Shown one piece after another: positions 32,340 through 42,208 of a DNA stretch of 64,000 nt; the first letter of the stretch is position 1; each line of letters begins with the position of its first letter. Source of the DNA: Mixophyes australis (taxonomy: Eukaryota; Chordata; Amphibia; Anura; Limnodynastidae); NCBI GenBank assembly GCA_036250195.1, contig JAVHZZ010000009.1, forward strand, positions 46,126,324 to 46,190,323, given 5' to 3'. Position numbers and translations under genes: made by a program. The notes beneath the pieces are model-generated. The model was given only the letters and a program-made list of their open reading frames with translations, made no database searches and was not told where the DNA came from.

Positions 32340-33229
32340 TGTGTTATATATTAAAGGTATCTAAGACCTGCCCTGCTGAAGTCACAACACCGTGGGAACT
32401 AAGAGGGGCATGAAAAACTGTATTGCACCACCAACAGTGCCTCTTTCTTAGACAAGTGTGGGTTCTGACTCCTGTTGGACTGGTTGTTGGATCATGTAAA
32501 CTTCAGTGAATCCTATCTCTCTGTGGTTCTGAAAGAATTGGGGTAACATTGGATTGAGTTCCAACAGAGCTGGTAAAGGAGCGGAAGGTTGTGGCTTAGC
32601 AGTCAATACGGCACCATCGGTAAGCGGTGACTATAGTTCCCAGGTGGGGTAGTGTGTTCGAATTGGTGCAGTGATCAACTCAACTCATATTATGAAGAAA
32701 CTTTTAATAAAGGGTCTACATTGTAACCCATCAGTTGGTTACTTTACCCAACCCAAAAAAAATTATATTATTGATCTAAACTTACTATTTTTAATTAGAT
32801 GAGGCATAACGTTTTTCAAACTTATCACTAGTACATTTCAGCCCAGGATAAAAAATTCCCTGGGAGCCCATAATTCTCATTAGATGAAATGGACATATTT
32901 CAACATTCTCTATGGCACCAGATATTACATCAGAAATAACAGATTATAAACACAAATTATACATAATACATACAAAATACTTTAAATAAAAAATATCTGA
33001 AAAACTAAGCGCATATAGAGACATTTTCAAAATTGTTCTACAAAATATTCACCTTGTTCTCAATTTGAGTGCAACATTTGTAAATTTCACCAGTGGAATT
33101 TCGACTTAAATTTTCTTAGTTCTACCCCAACCACACAGCCAATGAATTGAAATTCATTGTCTCTTCTTTATTCATAAGCTATACATTTTTCAAAAGGCAA
33201 ATTTTGCAGAAACACTGTGTGCGTGTAAG
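32340..33229. other. Unassigned; includes a possible tRNA-like head
   Basis: No supported coding sequence. At 32,590-32,665 the plus strand has TGGCTTAGCAG, which fits the box A consensus, and about 60 bp later GTGTTCGAATTGG, which partly fits box B. That spacing is like a long-variable-arm tRNA. The rest of a tRNA fold is not convincing, so it may be an old tRNA-derived SINE head or chance. Confidence 0.35.
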
Positions 33230-33610
33230 AAACTTACCTCTCCACGTTCCTGTTCCCGATCTCAGCTGACGCTCTTTTCTTCCAGGTGGGCGGTGGTGCT
33301 GCGGTCCCATGACTCAGGGTCACTGTGTATCCAACCTGGCTATCCTCATTGACTACATCCTTCCTGTGCTCCTGTGTATCCAACCTGGCTATCCTTTATG
33401 ATCTCTTTGCTGTCTGAGCACCAGTGTGTCCGGTGACTCTCCTGAGTGTGGGGTATTCTCAGTGTATTCGACCCGGCGTTCCACTGTTTGCAGCTTGGAT
33501 TCTTCTGAGTATACTGTGCTAAGTCAGCTAAACAATCTCTCTTCACTATGTCATATTACACTAGCTCTACAGAGTCTGCTCTCCTTTATCCTGCCGGATC
33601 TCTTAACTAC
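33230..33610 (+). repeat. LTR-like fragment with a short tandem duplication
   Basis: The phrase 'GTGTATCCAACCTGGCTATC' occurs twice, about 49 bp apart (33,323 and 33,372). The C/T-rich texture resembles the Gypsy LTR R-U5 regions elsewhere in this window. Termini are not identifiable. Confidence 0.35.
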
Positions 33611-33980
33611 CATCTATCCCATATCATGTCAAAAAAGACACAAACAATATTGGGCGCTAATCACGACCTAGAAAAAAATTAAACCTGCAGCTCTTATCGT
33701 TAGGCTCTGGAACCTAAAAGGCAAAAATAAATAACAAAGAAAAAAAGAAAGCTAGGTTAAACATATATACATAAATTTATTAAGGCAAAATACAAAAGTG
33801 TATGCATAAAAGACATTATGGGCTAGATTTACTATCAGGTGGGATGCTCGGCGTCTTTAAGCCGCCATGCATAGACGCATTTTTCCGGCGGGTTTGCATT
33901 GCAAACAGCCGGATTTTACGAATGGGCACGTTTCATCTTCAAGTTGAAGCCGCCGGCGATGTCACGGAGGGATGTAATGC

Positions 33981-34002
33981 TCAAAGCCGCCGGCGGCTTT
34001 GA
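33981..34002. repeat. 22-bp perfect palindrome in the Harbinger subterminal zone
   Basis: The core AAAGCCGCCGGCGGCTTT reads the same on both strands and extends two more bases each side. Related half-sites AAGCCGCC lie at about 33,859 and 33,946, and CCGGCGG at about 33,885. Such clustered motifs near a terminus are candidate binding sites for the element's own DNA-binding proteins. That function is inference. Confidence 0.75.
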
Positions 34003-34090
34003 ATTGAACATAGCGCTTTTGCTTTAAATGACAGCGCTTTCGTGTGATGGCGTTTTTAAAAAAAATACACCTTTCTCATGGCCTGTTACT

Positions 34091-34140
34091 ATTGGCTACT
34101 TTCAAAGTCAGTAGATTTGACATCACAAGCCCTATATAAA
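34091..34140 (+). promoter_or_regulatory. Core promoter of the Harbinger Myb-like gene
   Basis: TATATAAA lies at 34,133-34,140, preceded by ATTGGCT (an inverted CCAAT box) at 34,091-34,097. The coding start is about 335 bp downstream. The arrangement fits an RNA polymerase II promoter. Confidence 0.6.
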
Positions 34141-34475
34141 GCACTGGCCTGCCACTTTTTCTTTGATAGGGTTTTGAGGATTATAGAGAGAGGAGTTATG
34201 AGGATTGTGCTTTGGTGACAGTTGGTGAGAGTTGGTGTATAGTGATCTGGTGGAGCGATTTCTGATTGAAGTGTGAGTAGTCCTGTGGTCTTTTTCAGTT
34301 TTGTGCATTTTTTTTTCTCATTTATTTTCTGTCTTGTATCTATTGTATTTGTCTAGTCCTTTGTCTCTGTTACTTGTGTGTGAGTGTGTTGTGAGTGTTT
34401 CTGTAGTTAGTCTAGTTTGGCCTTTGTGTTTGTCAGTCCTTCAGTGTTTATTGTTTTTCTGTATTCTGTGTGAAT

Positions 34476-34980
34476 ATGTCCAGAGATAGGAGGGGAGCAG
34501 AGGCTGAGGAGAGGGAGATGGAGGTGGAGGGGCAGAGAAAGGTGAGGAAGGCTTTGAGGAGTCAGGACAGGGCAGGAAGACCAAATCAGGGAGGAATGTC
34601 CGTTTCTCCCATGATGAAAATTGTGTGCTGGTGCACAATATAGTTCCCTGCTATGAGGTCATATTAGGGAACCTGGCAGCCCGTACTCTGCTAAGGCGGT
34701 GCCACCAAATGTGGGGGAGAGTCTGTGAGGCCGTGAACGCGGTGGGCCCACTAAAGCGGTCAGTGGCTCACTGCCGCAAGTGATTCTCGGACATTAAGAG
34801 AAGGCTGAAAGAAAAAATGGCAGAGGAAAGGAGGGCAGCAAAAAGAACGGGTGGTGGCCCCCCATTTCGTATCAAATACTCAAGCTATGAGGAGGAGCTG
34901 CACCAGATACTGCCCCGTGAGATTGTCGAGAGGATTAATGTTCAAGACACAGATTCACCCTCGTTTGGCCAAGTAGTTGG
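34476..34980 (+). pseudogene. Harbinger Myb/SANT-like protein, first exon, broken
   Basis: The ATG at 34,476 opens a short frame that shifts before about 34,508. The main frame then encodes a basic linker and 'RFSHDENCVLVHNIVPCYE' (34,601 onward). The next stretch, 'RCHQMWGRVCEAVNAVG', is a Myb/SANT-like fold resembling NAIF1-type proteins, with the expected Trp. An in-frame TGA at 34,781-34,783 lies in the third helix region. A second segment begins 'KMAEERRAAKRTGGGPPF'. The exon ends at about 34,977, where GTGAGT forms a good splice donor. In active Harbingers such a protein helps bring the transposase to DNA. This copy has a frameshift plus a stop and cannot work. Confidence 0.7.
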
Positions 34981-35064
34981 TGAGTTATTTGCCTTTTTTA
35001 CTCTAACAGTATTAAAAGTACACATTTTTTTTTTAAAACTGTTTTTTTTTGTCAAACACATTTT

Positions 35065-35832
35065 TCAAATAGGTATATTGAAAGAGAGAGGTTTTCCCTA
35101 GCGCACAAATAGGTGATATGTGAGTTGAACTCAATTTAATAATGACATAAACTGTATTGGTTACAAACAATGTAAGGTTGCAACCTATATATTCAAACAA
35201 GCATATAGAGACATAATGGTCACACGGCTCAAACCTATACAATCAGCAATAGTCCTATATAATTGGACACAAAGGTCCCAGGTAGCTGGTTAGGTAAAGT
35301 GAATCCCAATATCCAAGACAAGTACAGGAGGTAAATAAGTTCACAGTCTCTAGAAAGACAAACTGGCCCTGGTTCCCATCAGAAACCGGATAGATGAAGT
35401 GTATTTCAGCATTTTAATAGAAGATGAGGGTTGACTCGATTGTCCTAGAGCTATAGCAGAGTTGAGATACTCCCAATATGTATCGATGTAACAAGGCAAT
35501 ATAATGGGAATACAGTCTGCTTCAAAAGTGTGGATTGGTGTCACTTACCCCTATGGGGTTAAATCGCTGCTACGTCCTCCCGAAATGATCTCCGGATGCC
35601 GACGGTAGCTGGAGCCTACAAACAATGGTGTAGTCGTGGCCGCGGCTAACATCAAGTGGCTCATGCGCATGCGGCTTAGAGGTAAAAGTAGAGAGACGAG
35701 CGCTGTTCCGGACTCAGTACTGAAGTTACAGGCAGAGTTTCAGGTAGCAGCTGTCCTCTTGTTGACCTACGCGTTTCGCTTACTGCTTCTTCAGGGAAGA
35801 TAAGTCATGTAGTGAGGGCTCCACTTTTTAAA
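35065..35832 (+). mobile_element. Penelope-like untranslated fragment (tentative)
   Basis: The stretch from 'AGAGAGGTTTTCCCTAGCGC' to 'CTACGCGTTTCGCTTACTGC' followed by TTCTTCAGG has the look of non-coding ends of Penelope-like elements in amphibians, where an ACGCGTTTCG phrase followed by TTCTTCAGG is common. A similar-looking piece with 'CAATATTGGGCGCTAATC' lies at 33,650, just left of the Harbinger element. There is no coding sequence. The family call rests on familiarity with such ends and is uncertain. Confidence 0.4.
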
Positions 35833-35892
35833 ATAAATACACGCATAAATACTTTTAAAAAAGTGGAGCCCTCACTACATGACTTATCTTCC
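35795..35892. repeat. 38-bp inverted repeat at the PLE-like/Gypsy-B junction
   Basis: 35,795-35,832 and 35,854-35,892 are near-exact inverted copies (for example AAGTCATGTAGTGAGGGCTC and its complement) around a 21-bp A/T-rich loop. The right arm appears to belong to Gypsy-B, because the RT frame runs on from it. The left arm is then an inverted copy of Gypsy-B sequence. Confidence 0.85.
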
Positions 35893-36687
35893 TAGGACAT
35901 GTAGTTTCAGGCTCTGGTCTTCAAATGGACCATGAGAAGCTTAAGGCAATATTGGAGTGGCCCCAGGCTGTGGTCTTAAGGTGGTTCAGTGGTTTTTGTT
36001 GTTTGCTAATTACTACAGACAGTTGATTAAGGGGTTCTCTTCCTTGGTAGCGCCCATTACTGCATTAACAAAGAAATCCACCAATTCTAAGCTTTGGCCT
36101 CCTGAGGCTGTTGAGGTCTTTACTTCACTTAAGAATGCCTTCACTTCTGCTCCTATCCTACAACAGCCTGATTCCACTATCCTTTTTTTCCTTGAAGTGG
36201 ATGCTTCCTCTATTGGTGTTGGAGCCATATTATCCCAAAAGAACTTGCTCCATGTAGCTTTTTCTCCCAAAGATTATCTTCTGCAGAGAGGAATTATGGT
36301 ATCAGTGACAGAGAACTTCTCGATATCAAATTGGCCCTGGATGAATGGAGACACCATTTTAAGGGGGCCTTATTTACTATAACTGTCTATTCAGATCATA
36401 AAAATCTGCTATATCTACAATCTGCATCCTGTCTCAATCCTCGGCAGGCCAGGTGGTCATTATTTTTTTCTCGTTTCGATATGATTATCACATTCAGGCC
36501 ATGTTCCAAAAATAAAAAAGCAGACGCTCTCTCTCATAATTTTGACGCTACCAATTCTGAGGTTTTTGTCTCTGGGAGACCTATCCTTGATCCAGAATGT
36601 ATTGTGGCTACCACTCTTACTCACCTAAGTATTCCCCACGGGAAATTTCTTGTTCCACCCCATCTGCATCCCAAACTTCTCAGGTAG
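35889..36687 (+). pseudogene. Gypsy-B RT end and RNase H
   Basis: Pieces in order: 'FLGHVVSGSGLQ' of the RT thumb, 'FANYYRQLIKGFSSLVAPIT' (about 36,005-36,064), '[18 protein letters not shown]' (about 36,187-36,240, first RNase H Asp block) and '[14 protein letters not shown]' (about 36,385). '[14 protein letters not shown]' follows. Frameshifts fall near 35,990 and 36,290-36,330, and an in-frame TAG ends the frame at 36,685-36,687. It cannot be translated as one protein. Confidence 0.85.
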
Positions 36688-37445
36688 GCTCATGCTTCTC
36701 GTTTCGCTGGTCATTACGGTACTAAGAAGACCAAGGAACTAATATCTTCTGGTTATTGCTGGTCTTCTTTACACTCGGATTTGCAAGATTTTGTAGCTGT
36801 ATGCTCTACTTGTGCAGAAAAAAAAGTTCTTCGACAATCTCCCTATGGGATGCTGCATCCACTTCCCATTCCTGATCGCCCTCGGAGTCATCTCTTTATG
36901 GATTTCATTACTGATTTGCCTAATTCCAAAGGATTCACTGTGGTATGGGTTATTACTGACTGCCTTTCCTGTGCAGCCCATTTTGTTTCTTTGAAGGGTC
37001 TGCCGTCTGCCTCTGTTCTGGCTCAGCTATTTATAAAAGTAGTGTTTCATCATCACGGTTGTTCGGACGTGATTGTTTCTGATAGTGGAACTCGGTTTTT
37101 GGCAAAATTTTGGAGAGCTTTCTGTCATGTTTGTGGGATTAAGTTAAATTTTTCATCCACTCATCATCATCAAACTAATTGGCTAACTGAAAGAACCAAT
37201 CAAGAGCTCAAGAAATTCTTAAGATGCTATATTTCGGTCAAGCATGATGATTGGGTTGATTTGTTACCTTGGGCAGAATTCGCCCATAATAACCATTTTT
37301 ATGATTCTGCTTTGGTCTCTCCTTTCTTTGACCTTCAGGGATTTCATCCTAAGATTCTTTCATTTCATGATTTACCTCCATCTGGAGTTCCTGCTGTGAA
37401 TTCTACTTTGCAAAATTTTTTTACAGATGGGCCCAAGTAAAACAC
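36688..37445 (+). pseudogene. Gypsy-B integrase zinc domain and core
   Basis: The frame continues after the TAG in phase. A 'HASRFAGHYGTKK' and 'CSTCAEK' pair forms the HHCC zinc motif, and the core follows with 'MDFITDLPNSKGFTVVWVITD' beginning near 36,898 and 'VSDSGTRFLAKFWRAFC' (about 37,077). The region with the last catalytic Glu ('TERTNQELKKFL') is at about 37,185-37,220. All three core catalytic acidic positions seem present. The frame shifts near 37,430, before the MITE. Confidence 0.85.
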
Positions 37446-37471
37446 AGATTGTTTCAAAAAGTGTGGTAGGG

Positions 37472-38485
37472 TTTCCCGGCTCATATATACTTGACACACT
37501 AGATACTAAGAAAATATCTGTCAGGCGCCGTCTCCACACGGTGCAGGTGACGGACGCCTGCACCTTCCAAGAAACCGCGTCCTGTTGCCTAGCAGCGGGA
37601 CGCTATCTCTGCTCACCTGTCTGCAGCCAGCATGTCTTACCGCCAAAATCTCCCTAACCCTATCAGGAGGCACCTTAGGGTATATAAGGCAGCCTCTGAC
37701 AAATGTCTAGTGCCAGAGTATTTGGTCTTCAGCCTTGCTCCAGCGTTTGTTCCTGTGTTTCTGTTATTTGGATTCTGACCCCGGCTTGTTCCTGACTTCT
37801 CCTTGGTTCCTGATTCTGGCTTAGACTGATATTTGGTATTGACCCGGCTTCCTGACCATTCTCCTGCTTCTGATTTGGCTATATCCGTTCCTCTGGTTTT
37901 GACCCAGCTTGCTGACTACTCTTCCATCCTGCATCCTGGTGGGCTCTCACCGCTGCCTCAATTGTTACCTCGCCAGCTGACTGATACTGAGGGCCGCGAC
38001 CTGCACGTCCCTTGCAGCGAAGTCCATACCTCCTTGCGGGGGTTCCTGGTGAAAACCAGGGGCATGTTAGACTCCGCGCCTCAGTACTCAGTAGCGCCAA
38101 CTGCTGGCAGGTATCATTAATTCCACCTAGTGATTCTGACAATATCACAATGACTTCAACACTAATTATGTAAAAATAGCGACCTACCATGTAAGTGACA
38201 AGTAGTATTTGCGGCACCTTCAATTCCCAACAAATGTAAAAAGTGACTTTGCAAAACATGGACACTAAGAAATTACATTAATTCTAATGGTCCTAAGACA
38301 AAATGCGGTTTTAAAGAGGCAATGGCTGGACCATTGCCACTTTAAAACCGCAGTTTGGATTAGTACCATTAGAATTAACGTAATTTCTTAGTGTCCATGT
38401 TTTTCAAAGTCACTTTTTACATGTTGTAGTCATCGTGATATTTTCATAGGTGTCTATTGTGTCGGGTTTATATGAGCCGGAAAAA
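37472..38485. mobile_element. Palindromic MITE in the Gypsy-B integrase, itself split by a solo LTR
   Basis: The ends 'TTTCCCGGCTCATATA' (37,472) and the inverse ending at 38,485 match. Inside, 38,234-38,420 is a tight palindrome (ATGTAAAAAGTGACTTT and its inverse) around 'GGCAATGGCTGGACCATTGCC'-like sequence. Near its left end the MITE is interrupted at ATATC by the LTR at 37,519. On the far side its sequence resumes with ATATCACAATG, and the right arm has the matching inverse. The Gypsy-B integrase frame continues beyond 38,490. Confidence 0.85.
37514..38146 (+). mobile_element. Solo LTR with 5-bp target duplication ATATC
   Basis: The 623-bp unit runs from TGTCAGGCGC (37,519) to GATTCTGACA (38,141), flanked by ATATC at 37,514-37,518 and 38,142-38,146. 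It contains a GTATATAAGG box at about 37,680 as a likely TATA element. No internal coding region is present, so it is the product of LTR-LTR recombination. A related LTR fragment lies at 23,950-24,100. Confidence 0.93.
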
Positions 38486-38509
38486 TGAATACCACCAGTT
38501 TCAAACTTC

Positions 38510-38640
38510 CACTTTAAGTAAAAAGTCTTATGATAAATAGAAACATCCAGCCCCTCTACTCTCTCCCGATGATAAAGTGTGGTTGTCCACTCGAAACCTT
38601 CACCTTAAGGTCCCTTCGCCTCCAGTTGAGTCACTGGACC
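38510..38640 (+). pseudogene. Gypsy-B integrase C-terminal fragment
   Basis: After the MITE the frame reads 'SPDDKVWLSTRNLHLKVP' (about 38,565-38,618). Gypsy-C has '[17 protein letters not shown]' at the equivalent place, so this is the same integrase tail. A stop precedes it and the frame breaks down near 38,640. Confidence 0.8.
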
Positions 38641-39059
38641 TGGCATGTTGCACGGTGAAACTGCAGCCAAGGACTAACCACACGGTTCCCCTGTATTACA
38701 CTCCATACAGGGAGAACTTGCTTGGGGATCTGCTGGCATGACAGGTCCTGAAACCCCCACCTTGATGTTGCTTGGAGGGGGGACGTTGGCTGTAGGGCTA
38801 GACCCCTGCAAACGGCTGTCTTTTTTGGTAGCAGAAACATCCACCTCCCCAGCCAAAGTGTTGATAGGCTGGCTGGGAGTGGGTCCTGCTGTGGACCCTG
38901 GATCAAGACAGGGCTCCATTAAGGCACTATGCCCGGAAGCCTGGGGACTCTCCTACACCTCTTCCCCAGGATCTGCTCAATTTCCTGGGCTTGCTCTCAG
39001 ATAAAGTTCTGGAGCTCAGAGCTCTCTCCAACAAAACTGTTCACCACAGCTGCTGAATC
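38641..39059. other. Unassigned, GC-richer than its surroundings
   Basis: An 88-codon plus-strand frame (38,738-39,004) and two minus-strand frames exist but show no family motif. It lies between the end of Gypsy-B and the tail of the Tx1-like LINE and may be a leftover of either. Confidence 0.4.
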
Positions 39060-39440
39060 CAGACTGAGGCTGGAAATATTTTTTATTTAAAACTTGCAAC
39101 ATAATACATAACACACTAAACTAGGTGTAGCACCTAACCATAAAATGTATACATAAATAATTTGGCTATGCCCATAAAAGTCCAATAAAAGTCCATAAAT
39201 AGAATAAAATCATTCCACACAATAAAAAGTGGGCCAGCACCAACATCACCAACACCCACAGCAAACCACAGCAAAACATATTCATATCAATGTACAAACC
39301 CAACACCCCACGAAGAAGTACACCAGATGTATTTAGCCATATTTGAAAAATACCTGCTAACTGAAAATCTAAAGGGAAGTGAAAAGATAGATAGCCATAG
39401 ATGGAGAGGCCAGCCAGACTTTGACCCCCTCACGGGGGCT

Positions 39441-40200
39441 TCAGGCCTCGCCAAAGCCTGACACAGAGTTTCCATTGGACATCTGGCGCTTCTCCGTGTC
39501 CCTTAATTTCCACCACTTTCTTAGAATGTCAGGTGACACATCCTCACAACAGAGGACTTTATGCCGGATAGAAACCTGACACCTCGCGTTCCACGTGAAG
39601 TACCTAGCAACTAAGCTAACAAGAAAAAGTGTGTCAAAATTAAAGTTCCGCCACCTATCCCCAAATGCTCCGTAAGCCCATTCCGAGTTACTTACCCCTG
39701 AAAGGCAAGGGATACCATAGGTCCTAGATACCCATGACGAAGCCAAAATCTCCTTACCACGCCTCCCTTCATCCAGACATTAAGAAAGGGATGCACTCAA
39801 GCCCTGAAGTCACCCACCCATTGAGGGGGAGCCTCACAAAAGAGACTACCAAGATGCAACTTTAAAAAAGTTGTAAGACAGAACAGCACTGGGTTAATCA
39901 TCCCCAGGCCCCCCTCCCCCTCAATCTGTAGGACACAACACCCCTGATCAGGTTCATCTTATTCCCCCAAAGTAATTGAAAGAAAACTGCATAAACCCTA
40001 GACCATAAAGATTCCGGCAAAAGGCACACATAACTGATGTACAGAAATACCGGGATCAGAAAAATCTTCACAAGGTCAACCCTTTCCCTGAAAGAAAGTT
40101 TCCACCTCTTCCAGCTCTCTACCTTCCGGGAAGCTACCTCCAGCCATGATTCCCAGTTTTGCTTAGCGTAATCAGCAAGGTCAAATTGGATACCTAAGAT
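39441..40200 (-). pseudogene. Tx1-like LINE ORF2, C-terminal domain
   Basis: Broken frames include a 'KVESWKRWKLSFRERV' type stretch (about 40,080-40,130) and then a 101-codon frame (39,441-39,746) containing 'CQVSIRHKVLCCEDVS' and ending 'SVSGFGEA'. This fits the poorly conserved end of Tx1/L1 ORF2. Stops lie between the pieces. Confidence 0.65.
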
Positions 40201-40983
40201 TTAGATCTTATCACTAGCCCGGGGAAGGCTGTCTGGAAGGTTGAACTGGCAACCTTCCTCCCCCATCCAGAAAGCTTTGCTCTTTTCATGGTTTACTTTC
40301 GAGCCACTGGTCTTGGAGTAACTGCAGACCTGAGTTGCTACCACTATTGCTTCTGCAGGACTCGACAAGACAACAGTGACATCGTCCGTGTAGGCCACTA
40401 CCTTCAAAGGATGTTCCGGACCCAACAGCACCCCTCCTATCGAGCCGCCTTCTATCCTCCAGATAAGAGAATCAATTGCAAACACATACAGGAGGGGGCT
40501 CAGGGGACAACCTTGTCTTACTCCAGAATCAACCTTAAAGGACTGGCCCACCCAACCATTCACAAGAGGGAAGCTCTTGGCGTGCTTATAAATGGTATAA
40601 AGCCAATTCACCATATGAGCTGAAAGACCATACCTCAGAAGTAGAGCCCAAAGGTACTTATCTACCCTGTGAAAGGCTTTGGACTGATTAATGGCTAAGA
40701 GATATTTTCCCCACTTCTCAGCATGACACCGCTCAATGGCCTCCCGGACCCACAGGACAGCACTGAAGGTACTTCGGCCCTTCACAGTGCAATGCTGTGA
40801 GGGAGAAAGTAATTGACCAGAAATCTGCATCAGTCTGTTAAAAAGCACCTTTGCCAAAATCTTTCTGTCGGCATTAAGAAAGGTGATGGGGCGCCAACTC
40901 TCAATGCGTGACTGATCCTTCCCCTTGGATAACAGGATAAGGGCAGAAACCCTCATGGAGGGAGGTAATAAACCTCTCGCCAG
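40201..40983 (-). pseudogene. Tx1-like LINE ORF2, reverse transcriptase core
   Basis: A long minus-strand frame carries 'IESWRPITFLNADRKILAKV', 'GVRQGCPLSPLLYVFAID' and 'KVVAYTDDVTVVL'. The YTDD form of the catalytic box keeps both Asp residues. The second RT block 'LAINQSKAFHRVDK' has Asn where Asp is normal (usually LDQ.KAFDRV), so one catalytic-site residue is altered, as is the following Asp. The frame ends at a TAA near 40,201. Confidence 0.88.
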
Positions 40984-41658
40984 TGTTAGGAACTCCCAAG
41001 CCAGTACAGTGAAACTTGGGGACTACTCTGAAGGCCCGGTGTTCGCTGGAGCCCCTAGTGGTGGGGACAGACTTGGCTGTGGGCTGACCGAGGGTCGAGT
41101 AACGTATACTGACTTAAAGGAGAACCCAGGAGTGGAGTGATTGGCAGGCTGTAGTGAAAAGGGGATCCAAGGTCAAAGGTCACTAGCACAGGTACAAAAT
41201 CCGGGGACAAGCGAAAGGTCAAACACACAGGCAAAAGGAGCAAAATCCGGAATCCAGGCAAAAGGGTCAGGGTTAGAAGCGAAGGTTCAACGGTCCAGGA
41301 ACAAGCAAAGGTCAAAACACGGGTAGTTGATCAAAGGTAATAGTAACCAACAGAGAGAACAAGCAGGCAGCAGAACTGAGGACAGAACGCTATAACCGGC
41401 AGTGAGGCTGCAGACCTCACTGCCCTAAATACCACAAGCCACCAATCAGAGCCTAGCTCTGAGCCTCACACAGCCCCCATACTAATTAAATTAATCAGCC
41501 CACAGGCTGTTTTAAATTGCGCGCATGCGCCCGGCCACTAGTACCGCCGGGATGCAGCGCCAGATTAGAAGCGTCGGACCGTTGCCTTGGCAACGGCCGG
41601 CCAGGGACTGGAAATGATGTCAGAGGACCCAGGAAGCGAGCCGCGGCGGCTCGTAACA
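40984..41658 (-). repeat. Gypsy-C 3' LTR (675 bp)
   Basis: Partner of the LTR at 45,875-46,569, with the same terminal inverted TGTTA...TAACA. It is preceded on the minus strand by a polypurine G-run at about 41,660-41,672, the usual plus-strand primer site. Confidence 0.95.
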
Positions 41659-42202
41659 GTACCCCCCCCCCTTGAGGAGGGGTTAAGGAACACCGACACC
41701 CAGGTTTAGTGGGAAATTTCCTGAAAAATTCTTTAATGAGTCTCCCAGCATGGAGACGCCTCCGTGGTATCCAACATCGCTCCTCAGGGCCATAACCCTT
41801 CCAGTGCACCAGGAACTGAACTTGGCCTTGGACCCTCCTTGAGTCAAGGATTCTTTCAATGACATATTCCTGGTCTCCATTCACAACCAAAGGCCGAGGC
41901 CTGCTAGAGGAATGCTAACTGAATCTGCTGGAAGCAACGACTTTCTTCAGAAGCGAACAATGGAATGTCGAGGGTATTTTTAAAGAAGGTGGGAGTTTCA
42001 GCCTGATAGCTACTGGATTTATCTTTTCCTCAATTGAAAATGGTCCAATGTATCGGGGCCCTAGTTTCTTGCAAGGTTGCCTCAACTTGATGTTCCGTGT
42101 GGACAACCAAACCCGATCCCCCACTTTCAGAGAACATGGCACACGATGGCGGTCAGCGAAAGCCTTGGATTTTTGAGAGGCTTGACCCAGTGCAGAGTGC
42201 AC
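41495..42202 (-). pseudogene. Gypsy-C integrase tail and chromodomain
   Basis: The frame 41,915-42,202 carries '[17 protein letters not shown]', '[20 protein letters not shown]' and '[11 protein letters not shown]', the usual integrase tail. After a stop, 41,495-41,890 begins a chromodomain: 'EYVIERILDSRRVQGQVQFL' and 'VHWKGYGPEERCWIP' with the aromatic residues of the fold. Chromodomains of this class are thought to guide integration to marked chromatin. The frame then runs into the 3' LTR. Confidence 0.9.
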
Positions 42203-42208
42203 CTTTTT

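Larger units (their letters stand above)
33820..35064 (+). mobile_element. Harbinger-type DNA transposon, 5' portion
   Basis: It opens with GGGCTAGATTTACTA, the same terminus as the MITE at 8,162, after a TAT flank. It then has a GC-rich subterminal zone with repeated GCCGCC motifs, a TATA-type promoter and a first exon encoding a Myb-like protein of the kind that accompanies Harbinger transposases. The transposase gene and the right terminus are missing: at about 35,065 the sequence changes to PLE-like DNA. Confidence 0.7.
35850..38640 (+). mobile_element. Gypsy-B: partial Ty3/Gypsy retrotransposon
   Basis: It begins in the last part of RT ('FLGHVVSGSGLQMDHEKL' at about 35,889) and runs through RNase H and integrase to the start of the integrase C-terminus near 38,640. 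The N-terminal two thirds of pol, gag and both LTRs are absent. A palindromic MITE carrying a solo LTR (37,472-38,485) sits within the integrase. It resembles Gypsy-C in motif wording, so it is probably a related chromovirus. Confidence 0.85.

Noticed and set aside
40288..40623. 111-codon plus-strand frame opposite the Tx1-like RT
   Set aside because: It is antisense to a clear reverse transcriptase and carries no motif.
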